Positions 1 to 5,967 of a stretch of 7,407 nt of DNA are shown here, one piece after another. Within the stretch, counting starts at the first letter, position 1, and each line of letters opens with the position of its first letter. Origin of the DNA: an uncultured Pseudomonadota bacterium (GTDB taxonomy: Bacteria; Pseudomonadota; Gammaproteobacteria; Steroidobacterales; Steroidobacteraceae); contig CAITAM010000344.1 of the NCBI GenBank assembly GCA_903890265.1, positions 1 through 7,407 on the forward strand. The letters are read 5' to 3'. The notes below the pieces were generated by a model. The model saw only the letters and a list, made by a program, of their open reading frames with translations. It ran no database searches and had not been told where the DNA came from. The position numbers and the translations under genes are program-made.

Positions 1-762
1 CCGTGGCTTAACGCGATCGCGACCGGGTGGATCGACTTCAATACGGCTCTGTTCGGCGCGAGCCAGGACACCGTCTGGGACGTGCGGGGCGTCGCCGGCC
101 TCGCGCCCGACCACTGGTACCTCGTCAACTGCAACCACCAGTCGTGGGTCGACATCCTCGTGCTGCAGCGGGTGTTCAACCACAAGATCCCGCTGCTTAA
201 ATTCTTTCTCAAGCGCGAACTGCTGTACGTGCCGGTCATCGGGCTCGCCTGGTGGGCGCTCGATTTTCCGTTCATGCGCCGCCACTCGGCCGCCTACCTG
301 CAGCAGCACCCGGAAAAGCGCACCCAGGATCTCGAGACGGCGCGGCGGGCCTGTGCCCGCTTTGCGCTGGTGCCGACGAGCGTCATGAATTTCCCCGAGG
401 GCACGCGCTTCAGCGAAGAGAAACGGCAGAAGCTGCGCTCGCCGTACGTGCACCTGCTCAGGCCGCGCGCCGGTGCGCTCGGCCTCAGCCTGTCCGTGCT
501 CGGCGACCGGTTCCGGTCGCTGCTGGACGTGACGATTGTCTACCCCGACGGGACGCCGACCTTCTGGCAATTCCTGTGCCGGGGCACGCCGCGGGTCATC
601 GTCGACGTGGTGGTGCGGGAGGTCCCGCTCGCGCTGTGCGGCGGCGACTATCAGGCGGACGCCGCGCTGCGCGCCGCGCTCGCCGAGTGGCTCGGTGGTT
701 TGTGGGTGGAGAAAGACGGGCGGATCGCGCAGTTGCTGGGCGAAGGGTCTCGGGTGTTTTGA
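1..762 (+). CDS. Lysophospholipid acyltransferase (PlsC/YihG-like), 5'-truncated by window edge
   Basis: The reading frame is open from base 1, so the N-terminus is missing; 253 residues and the TGA stop are visible. The acyltransferase hallmark HX4D is present as NHQSWVD (visible residues 45-51, catalytic His46 and Asp51). FPEGTR at about 131-136 is the phosphate/acceptor-binding motif. The residues between and after them (aromatic-rich FPFMRR, then LRPRAGAL) fit the LCLAT1/YihG branch of the 1-acyl-sn-glycerol-3-phosphate acyltransferase family, whose members are usually about 300 residues, so roughly 50 N-terminal residues, including a membrane anchor, are probably outside the window. Known role of the family: transfer of an acyl chain to a lysophospholipid at the inner membrane. 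The GTG at 82 is not the likely start, because clearly coding sequence (WLNAIATGWIDFNTALFG) precedes it. The gene is followed by a promoter region and is probably not co-transcribed with the next gene. Family is firm; exact substrate is not. Confidence 0.9.
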   Translation, partial: PWLNAIATGWIDFNTALFGASQDTVWDVRGVAGLAPDHWYLVNCNHQSWVDILVLQRVFNHKIPLLKFFLKRELLYVPVIGLAWWALDFPFMRRHSAAYLQQHPEKRTQDLETARRACARFALVPTSVMNFPEGTRFSEEKRQKLRSPYVHLLRPRAGALGLSLSVLGDRFRSLLDVTIVYPDGTPTFWQFLCRGTPRVIVDVVVREVPLALCGGDYQADAALRAALAEWLGGLWVEKDGRIAQLLGEGSRVF

Positions 763-832
763 CGTTAATGAATTATGTTAAATAAAAGATAAAGTCGCGA
801 CGGCCACCCGACGCCGCCATTGATCCGGGGCG
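763..832. other. AT-rich intergenic stretch after the acyltransferase
   Basis: Bases about 763-793 are strikingly A+T rich (long runs of A and T) against a very GC-rich surrounding. They include a perfect 8-bp palindrome, GTCGCGAC, at 794-801. No GC hairpin followed by a T tract is present, so no intrinsic terminator for the acyltransferase gene can be called. The stretch sits upstream of the predicted promoter at 833-861 and could serve as a curved or regulator-binding upstream region; that part is inference. Confidence 0.4.
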
Positions 833-861
833 TTGACTTGGCACGGGGACTTATTGATCAT
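833..861 (+). promoter_or_regulatory. Probable sigma70 promoter of the five-gene set
   Basis: A -35 element TTGACT (833-838, 5/6 consensus) is separated by exactly 17 bases from GATCAT (856-861, 4/6 consensus) as -10. Transcription would start near 868, giving a leader of about 44 bases before the ATG at 912. The -10 lies inside the inverted repeat at 850-873, the usual arrangement for repression by a dimeric regulator. Called by eye; no start-site data. Confidence 0.5.
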
Positions 862-873
862 TCGTTCAATAAG
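850..873. promoter_or_regulatory. Inverted repeat overlapping the -10: candidate TetR-type operator
   Basis: CTTATTGA (850-857) and TCAATAAG (866-873) are perfect reverse complements separated by 8 bases. Continuing into the centre, the half-sites read CTTATTGATCAT and, on the other strand, CTTATTGAACGA, which agree at 9 of 12 positions. A half-site of ATTGAnC resembles operators of TetR-family repressors such as BetI (ATTGAAC-like arms). The repeat covers the -10 and the predicted start point, so a bound dimer would block transcription. No regulator gene is in the window, so the cognate protein is unknown. Confidence 0.5.
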
Positions 874-911
874 ATCCTGAATCCCTCCCGCCTCTCTCCC
901 GGAGCCCCGCC

Positions 912-2060
912 ATGTCCGCGCAGCCGATCCCGACCGCCACCCCGTCCCGCCTCGTCTCGGCCGCCCTCGCGGACGGCGAGGTCGTCGTGACCTTCGCCGC
1001 CGGCGTCACCGCGCGCTTCACGCCGTTCTGGCTGCGGGATCATTGCCACCTGCCGGCGAGCCTCAATCCCGACACGCTGCAGCGCCAGGTCGACACCTTC
1101 TCGATCCCGACCGGGATTGCACCGGCGCGCCTCGCGGTGGCGGAGGAGGGGCGCGTGCTGCGCGCCACGTGGGCGCACGACGAGTCGGCAGCCGAGTGGC
1201 CGGCGGACTTCCTGTTCGAGGTCGCGGCCTCGAGTGGCCGTGAGCGCGCCCCGGCCCGCACGCTCTGGGACCGCGAGGCAATGCAGGGTCGCTTCCCGAC
1301 GCTCGCCTTCAGCGACGTCATGGCGAGCGACTCCGCCCTTCGCGACTGGCTCTCGCTCGTCGAGACGTTCGGCTTTGCGCTCGCGGTCGGCGCTCCGGCA
1401 ACCACCGAGGCGACGGCCGCCATCGCGCGTCGCGTCGGCTACATCCGCGAGACCATCTTCGGCGGGTTCTGGGACTTCAGCGCCGATCTCGCCTTCAAGG
1501 ACACGGCCTACACGCCGGTCGCGATCGGGCCGCACACCGACGGGACCTACAGCATCGATTCGCCGGGTTACCAGATGTTCCACTGCCTGCAGCACGACGG
1601 CACGGGCGGCGAGAACACGCTGGTGGATGGATTCAAGGTAGCCGACGTCATCCGGCGCACGGACCCCGCGGCCTACCGGATGCTGACCACGGTCAAGGTG
1701 CCGGCGCATTACCTCGGTGACGGGGTGCACCTGCGCGCCGAGCACGAGATCATCGCGCTCGACCGCGACGGCGAGATGCGCCAGGTGGCCTACAACAACT
1801 ACGACCGCGCGCCGTTTCTCCTGCCGGCCGCCGAGATGAAGGAGTTCTACCGCGCGCTCGCGCTGTGGGACGGGCTCGTCAACGACCCGGCCTACGAGGT
1901 GGCCTTCAAGCTGACCCCGGGCACCGTGCTGCTGTTCGACAACTGGCGGACGCTGCACGGCCGCCGCGCCTACACGGGCTTTCGCCGGCTGTGCGGCGCT
2001 TACCTTAACAAGGAAGACTTCGACAGCCGCCGGCGCGTCCTGCACAGCGCGCTGCGCTAA
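912..2060 (+). CDS. Trimethyllysine / gamma-butyrobetaine type 2-oxoglutarate dioxygenase
   Basis: This 382-residue protein is full length for the family: an N-terminal GBBH-like domain (about residues 10-100, motif WLRDHC at 40-45) followed by a TauD-type double-stranded beta-helix (about 128-365). The iron ligands are His208 and Asp210 (PHTDGTY) and His349 (LHGRR); Arg358 is the likely 2-oxoglutarate carboxylate binder. Trp187 and Tyr200 align with the aromatic-cage residues that hold the trimethylammonium group in human gamma-butyrobetaine hydroxylase (Trp181, Tyr194); a third cage Tyr is Phe183. The motifs RETIFG, FHCLQHDGTGG, YNNYDRA, FDNWRTLHGR and TGFRRLCGAYL follow trimethyllysine dioxygenase (TMLHE) more closely than gamma-butyrobetaine hydroxylase. 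The expected reaction is Fe(II)/2-oxoglutarate-dependent hydroxylation of N6-trimethyllysine or a related betaine, in the cytoplasm. The start is set by GGAG at 901-904, 7 bases before the ATG. It is the first gene after the promoter/operator. Family is certain; the substrate is inferred. Confidence 0.9.
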   Translation: MSAQPIPTATPSRLVSAALADGEVVVTFAAGVTARFTPFWLRDHCHLPASLNPDTLQRQVDTFSIPTGIAPARLAVAEEGRVLRATWAHDESAAEWPADFLFEVAASSGRERAPARTLWDREAMQGRFPTLAFSDVMASDSALRDWLSLVETFGFALAVGAPATTEATAAIARRVGYIRETIFGGFWDFSADLAFKDTAYTPVAIGPHTDGTYSIDSPGYQMFHCLQHDGTGGENTLVDGFKVADVIRRTDPAAYRMLTTVKVPAHYLGDGVHLRAEHEIIALDRDGEMRQVAYNNYDRAPFLLPAAEMKEFYRALALWDGLVNDPAYEVAFKLTPGTVLLFDNWRTLHGRRAYTGFRRLCGAYLNKEDFDSRRRVLHSALR

Positions 2061-2148
2061 GCCCGCGCCGCCGCTTGCGGTCGGCGCGATTGTGCTTACA
2101 CTGCCGGCGGCGGCCGCCCGGGCCGTTGCCAGAAGGTAGTGCCGGTCC
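2061..2148 (+). promoter_or_regulatory. 88-bp gap with a weak internal promoter candidate and a distant SD
   Basis: TTGCGG (2075-2080) and TACACT (2097-2102) are 16 bases apart and could be a weak sigma70 promoter (3/6 and 4/6 matches). The following AGAAGG (2131-2136) is a Shine-Dalgarno match 12 bases before the GTG at 2149. This is the longest gap in the five-gene set, so partial independent transcription of the downstream genes is possible. No hairpin terminator is evident. Confidence 0.25.
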
Positions 2149-4215
2149 GTGACAGAGAAGGTCGATGGCGCGCCCGTGCGGGCGAGCGAGCTGTGGCTGG
2201 GGCTCGATACCGGCGGCACCTACACCGACGCCGTCCTGCTGCTCGCGGGTGGCGGCGTGCTGGTCAGCGCGAAATCGCTGACGACGCGCGAGGACCTGTC
2301 GGTGGGTCTGGGCGGCGCGATCCGCGCCATTCTTGCCAAGCTGCCGGACGGCTACTCGCGCGCCGACGTGACGCTGGTGTCGGTATCGACGACGCTCGCC
2401 ACCAACGCCGTGGTGGAGCGCCGCTTCAGCCCCATCTGCTCGCTGCTGATCGGCTTCGACGAAGCGATGGTCGAGCGGTCGGGCCTGCCGGCCATGGCTG
2501 ACATCAGCCCGCTCGAGCGCGTGGCCGGCGGCCACACGGCGAGCGGCGACGAGGCAAGGCCGCTCGACGTCGCGGCACTGCGTGCCGCGATCACGAAACA
2601 CGACGCGCGGGTCGAAGCCTACGCCGTGTCCGCGAGCTTCTCGGTCCGCAATCCCGCGCACGAGCTGGCCGCGCGGCAGCTCGTGCGCGAGCTCACCGGC
2701 AAACCCGTGACCTGTGCCCACGAGCTGACGTCCAAGCTCGACGCGCCGCGCCGGGCGCTGACCGCGGCGCTGAACGCGCAGCTCACCCCGCAGATCCGTC
2801 ACCTCGTCGACGCGGTCGCGGCGGTGCTCGCGACCGAGCGCATCAGCGCCCCCCTGATGGTCGTCAAGGGCGATGGCTCGCTGATGCGTGCCGAAGTCGC
2901 GCTCGAGTGCCCGGTGGAAACCGTGCTGTCGGGGCCGGCGGCGAGCGTCGTCGGTGCCGGGTTTCTCACCGGGCACAGCGACTTCCTGGTGTCCGACATG
3001 GGCGGCACCACCACCGACGTCGCGGTGGTGCGCGGCGGCCGCCCGGTCGTCAACGTCGAAGGGGCCCTGGTCGGCGGCTGGCGCACGATGGTCGAGGCGG
3101 TGGACGTGCACACCCACGGCCTCGGCGGCGACAGCGAAGTGAGCCTCGACCGGCGCGGCGCCCTCAAGGTCGGACCGCGTCGGGCGATGTCGCTCAGCCT
3201 GCTCGCGGCCCAGTGGCCCGCGACGCTCGAGGCGCTGCGCGTGCAGGCGACCGAGGAACGCTTCGCCGAGCGCGCCGGCCAGTTCGTCGTGCGCTCGCGC
3301 GAGGCCGCGGCGGCCGGCACGCTGTCCGGCGAGGCGCTCGAGCTATGGAACACGCTCGGTGACGAACCCGCGCTGGCGACCTCGCTGCTCACCAGCCGCA
3401 GCGCGAAGCGCACGCTCGAGTCGCTCGCCGACCGCGGCCTCGTGCTGTTCGCCGCCTTCACCCCGAGTGACGCCATGCACGTCCTCGGACTGCAGTCCGG
3501 CTGGTCACGCGAGGCGGCCGAGCTCGGGGCGCTGATCCTCGCCAAGGAAGAGCGCAACGCGAAGAGCCAGCTGCAGGCCGCGAGCATCGAGGACATCGCG
3601 ACCCGGGTGCGCGAGCTCGTCGTGCAGCGCTCGGGGCGGGTCGTGCTCGAGGCCGCGCTCGCCCAGGACCCGGGCATCCCGGACCTCGGCCGCGGCTACG
3701 GCGTGCTCGGCGAGCGGCTGATCGGCGAGGCGATTGCCGGGCGACGGTTCTCGGGCCTCCTGACCACCGCCATGGCCCTTGACCTGCCGCTGGTCGCGAT
3801 CGGCGCGCCGGTCGGGGCCTATTACCCGGAGGTGGCAAGCCGCCTGTCGGCGCCGCTGTCCATTCCGCCGTTTGCCGACGTCTGCAACGCGGTGGGCTCG
3901 GTCGCCGGCAGCATCACCGAGACGGCGGACGTCGTCGTCAACCAGACCTCGTACCGGGTCTTTCGCGTGCACGACCCGGCCGGCCACCGCGACCACGAGT
4001 CGATCGAGGCGGCGGTCGGCCACGCACGCGAGGCGGCCACCCGGCTCAGCCTTGCGGCGGCGCAGCGTGCGGGCGCCGCGAACCCGAGCGTGACGCTCGG
4101 CGAGCAGGAGAAGCGGGCGCGCTACGGCGACGACGTGTATGTTGCCGAGATCATCGTGCGCGCGACCGCGACCGGCCGGCCGCTCGCGTTCGACGGGGTG
4201 TCCGGCAGGACCTGA
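2149..4215 (+). CDS. Divergent HyuA-type hydantoinase/oxoprolinase family protein
   Basis: This 688-residue protein has HyuA length. It opens with the ASKHA phosphate-1 loop LGLDTGGTYTDAV (residues 17-29), then VSTTLATNAVVE (79-90). The second half of the nucleotide site follows: VVKGDGSLM (238-246), SGPAASVVGA (261-270) and the phosphate-2 loop DMGGTTTDVAVV (283-294). Known relatives are ATP-dependent hydantoinase or 5-oxoprolinase alpha subunits, which activate a cyclic amide by phosphorylation. Here the region after phosphate-2 reads VDVHTHGLGGDSEV (319-331) and GALKVGPRR, without the GADPGPACYG-like segment of classical HyuA. The C-terminal 150 residues end with an IPPFADVCNAVGSVAG block (572-587). 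It therefore belongs to a divergent subgroup, and no HyuB gene lies nearby. The GTG at 2149 is the furthest upstream possible start because TAG at 2137-2139 is in frame; GTG 2176 is an alternative. Family secure, substrate unknown. Confidence 0.85.
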   Translation: MTEKVDGAPVRASELWLGLDTGGTYTDAVLLLAGGGVLVSAKSLTTREDLSVGLGGAIRAILAKLPDGYSRADVTLVSVSTTLATNAVVERRFSPICSLLIGFDEAMVERSGLPAMADISPLERVAGGHTASGDEARPLDVAALRAAITKHDARVEAYAVSASFSVRNPAHELAARQLVRELTGKPVTCAHELTSKLDAPRRALTAALNAQLTPQIRHLVDAVAAVLATERISAPLMVVKGDGSLMRAEVALECPVETVLSGPAASVVGAGFLTGHSDFLVSDMGGTTTDVAVVRGGRPVVNVEGALVGGWRTMVEAVDVHTHGLGGDSEVSLDRRGALKVGPRRAMSLSLLAAQWPATLEALRVQATEERFAERAGQFVVRSREAAAAGTLSGEALELWNTLGDEPALATSLLTSRSAKRTLESLADRGLVLFAAFTPSDAMHVLGLQSGWSREAAELGALILAKEERNAKSQLQAASIEDIATRVRELVVQRSGRVVLEAALAQDPGIPDLGRGYGVLGERLIGEAIAGRRFSGLLTTAMALDLPLVAIGAPVGAYYPEVASRLSAPLSIPPFADVCNAVGSVAGSITETADVVVNQTSYRVFRVHDPAGHRDHESIEAAVGHAREAATRLSLAAAQRAGAANPSVTLGEQEKRARYGDDVYVAEIIVRATATGRPLAFDGVSGRT

Positions 4216-4253
4216 ACCCGTCAATCGCCGCCCGGTGACGAGGCGCGGGTCGT

Positions 4254-4259
4254 AAGGAG
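4254..4259 (+). promoter_or_regulatory. Strong ribosome binding site for the asparaginase gene
   Basis: AAGGAG ends 7 bases before the ATG at 4267. It fixes that start, which places the twin-arginine motif correctly at residues 4-8. It is the best Shine-Dalgarno match in the window and suggests efficient translation of this gene. Confidence 0.75.
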
Positions 4260-4266
4260 TAAGCGG

Positions 4267-5487
4267 ATGAAGATCAGTCGGCGCGGATTTCTGGGCTCGG
4301 CGGTCGCCACCCCGGTCGTGGCGGGCACCCTCGTCGCCGGTGCGGCATCGGGCGCCGCACCCACGCGGCGCGGGGCGGCGCGCGACATCATCGTCGCTGC
4401 CGGCAACGGCCTGCCCTACCTCGACCGGGCCTACGCGCTGCTCACGTCGGGTGGCGATACGCTGGATGCCGCGATCGCGGTCGTCACCGGACCCGAGGAC
4501 GACCCCGAGGACGACTCGGTCGGCCTCGGCGGCCTGCCGAACGAAGAGGGCGTCGTCGAGCTCGACGCCTGCTGCATGCACGGACCGACCCGGCGCGCGG
4601 GCTCGGTCGGCGCCGTGCGCAACATCAGGAACGTCTCGAAGGTCGCCAAGGCGGTCATCGAGCACACCGGGCACGTGATGCTGGTCGGTGAAGGCGCGGA
4701 GCGCTTCGCGGTGGCCATGGGGTTCCCGCGCGAGAACCTCCTTACCGAACGGTCGCGCAAGATCTGGCTGCTGTGGAAGGAGACCCACTCGACCAGCGAC
4801 TGGTGGGGTCCGGGGCCGGCATCGCCCGGCTGGCGGCCGCCGGCTGCCGCGCGCGAGGCGCGCAACCTCTCGCCCGCGGCGCGGGTGGACAGCCTGTACG
4901 CGCGCGCGATGGAGCTCGGCATCGAGCCCGGGCACGGCCTCGGTGCGGTGCGCCGGGTGCTCTTCCCGCCGACCGGGACGATCCACTGCTCCGCACTCAA
5001 TGCCCGCGGCGAGATGTCCGGCATCACGACCACGAGCGGCCTCGCGTTCAAGCTGCCGGGCCGCTGCGGCGACTCGCCGGTCATCGGTGCGGGCTGCTTC
5101 ACCGACCAGGACGTGGGATCGGCCGGGGCCACCGGCAGTGGCGAGGAAAACATCCGGGTCGCCGGGGCGCACACGATCGTCGAGAACCTGCGTCGTGGCA
5201 TGGAGCCGCTGGAGGCCGGGCTCGACGCGCTGAAGCGCATCGTCCGCAACTACAACGGCGACATGACGCGCCTCAAATACATCGACATGACCTACTACGT
5301 GCTGCGCAATGACGGCGCGTACGCCGGTGTCTCGCTGTGGGAAGGCTACGGCCCGACCGAGCCGCACCACATTGCCGTGCACGACGGCACGAAGGCCCGC
5401 GCCGAAAGGACCGTGGCGCTCTTCAAGGGCTGGTCGGACGAGTTTCCGCCGACGCCGAGCCTGCCGCCCGAGCGGGCCACGAAGTAG
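4267..5487 (+). CDS. Tat-exported N4-(beta-N-acetylglucosaminyl)-L-asparaginase / asparaginase-2 family Ntn hydrolase
   Basis: This 406-residue protein has a twin-arginine signal peptide: SRRGFLG at 4-10, a hydrophobic stretch to about 29 and a likely AxA-type cleavage near residue 30. It should therefore be exported folded. The mature part follows the aspartylglucosaminidase fold: GDTLDAAIAVV (63-73), SVGLGGLPN (84-92), VELDACCMHG (97-106), GSVGAVRNI, then VMLVGEGAERFA (137-148) and ENLLTERSRKIW (156-167). The nucleophile expected after autocleavage is Thr238 in TGTIHC, followed by GITTTSGLAFKLPGR (252-266), GDSPVIGAG (268-276) and GATGSGE. Arg266 and Asp269 match the residues that grip the substrate's amino-acid end. 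Family chemistry: hydrolysis of the amide joining a sugar or other group to asparagine, or isoaspartyl peptides. It starts 51 bases after the HyuA gene and ends 11 bases before the next. The classical HDT before the nucleophile is TGT here. Family firm; glycoasparagine specificity is inferred. Confidence 0.9.
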   Translation: MKISRRGFLGSAVATPVVAGTLVAGAASGAAPTRRGAARDIIVAAGNGLPYLDRAYALLTSGGDTLDAAIAVVTGPEDDPEDDSVGLGGLPNEEGVVELDACCMHGPTRRAGSVGAVRNIRNVSKVAKAVIEHTGHVMLVGEGAERFAVAMGFPRENLLTERSRKIWLLWKETHSTSDWWGPGPASPGWRPPAAAREARNLSPAARVDSLYARAMELGIEPGHGLGAVRRVLFPPTGTIHCSALNARGEMSGITTTSGLAFKLPGRCGDSPVIGAGCFTDQDVGSAGATGSGEENIRVAGAHTIVENLRRGMEPLEAGLDALKRIVRNYNGDMTRLKYIDMTYYVLRNDGAYAGVSLWEGYGPTEPHHIAVHDGTKARAERTVALFKGWSDEFPPTPSLPPERATK

Positions 5488-5498
5488 GGCGCGCGAGC

Positions 5499-5936
5499 GT
5501 GACGGACTGCAGCGGCCTCGATCTCCGGCACGACGCCCTGGCCCGTGCCTACGTCAAGGACGAAGTCGTCGGCGTGCGCTTCGCCCCGGTCGCGGGCGCG
5601 CTCGTGAGCCGGGTAGGTCCCAACCGGTACGACGCCGGTGACGCGCTCGTGACGGGCTCGGACGGTGACACCTGGAGCGTGCGACGGGCGGTCTTCGACG
5701 AGAAGTACGTGCCGGAGCCCGGCGGGGTGGCCGGTGTCGACGGGCAGTACCGGAACGTGCCGCGACCGGTGCTCGCGCGCCAGTTCAGCACCCCCTTTCA
5801 TATCCGCCGCCAGTCCGGTGACCGGCTGGACGGCGCCGCGGGCGACTGGCTGCTGCAATACGCGCCGGGTGATCATGGCATCGCGAGTGCCGCCCGGTTC
5901 GCCGCGGTCTATCGTCCGGCCGAAGGCCGCCCGTGA
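5499..5936 (+). CDS. PGDYG-like small protein with internal duplication
   Basis: This 145-residue cytoplasmic protein has no signal peptide or membrane segment. The GTG at 5499 is chosen because it lies 11 bases after the preceding stop; in-frame upstream ATGs would lie deep inside the asparaginase gene, and no strong Shine-Dalgarno is visible. The C-terminal part, GDWLLQYAPGDHG (115-127) followed by RFAAVYRP (133-140), resembles the PGDYG domain, with His replacing the Tyr of the name motif. Residues 46-72 (AGDALVTG...KYVP) and 114-140 (AGDWLLQY...VYRP) align without gaps over 27 positions with about 10 identities, so the protein is two copies of one small module. The biochemical function of PGDYG proteins is not known to me. 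Its tight spacing suggests co-translation with the asparaginase and VOC genes. Confidence 0.7.
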   Translation: MTDCSGLDLRHDALARAYVKDEVVGVRFAPVAGALVSRVGPNRYDAGDALVTGSDGDTWSVRRAVFDEKYVPEPGGVAGVDGQYRNVPRPVLARQFSTPFHIRRQSGDRLDGAAGDWLLQYAPGDHGIASAARFAAVYRPAEGRP

Positions 5937-5954
5937 ATACTGTCCCGCAACCCT

Positions 5955-5960
5955 GAGGAG
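5955..5960 (+). promoter_or_regulatory. Ribosome binding site fixing the VOC gene start
   Basis: GAGGAG ends 7 bases before the ATG at 5968. The frame is open further upstream (an ATG at 5665), but that extension would run across the preceding gene in another frame. The site decides for the short 122-residue product. Confidence 0.7.
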
Positions 5961-5967
5961 TCTGCCC

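Noticed and set aside
2149..4215. Classical HyuAB hydantoinase or 5-oxoprolinase pair
   Set aside because: No HyuB-like gene follows: the next gene is an asparaginase-2 family protein, and the HyuA middle region differs from characterised members.
858..5382. Very long minus-strand open frames (858-2219, 2005-3117, 3505-5382)
   Set aside because: They are antisense to genes with clear family motifs. Their translations are Arg/Ala/Gly/His-rich without domain signatures, as expected from high-GC DNA read on the opposite strand.
5337..5498. ATG-initiated N-terminal extension of the PGDYG-like gene
   Set aside because: It would overlap the asparaginase gene by 151 bases and adds a low-complexity Arg-rich sequence. 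The GTG at 5499 just after the asparaginase stop fits better.
5665..5967. Upstream extension of the VOC gene
   Set aside because: It overlaps the PGDYG-like gene in another frame, and a good Shine-Dalgarno with ATG at 5968 begins exactly at the VOC domain.
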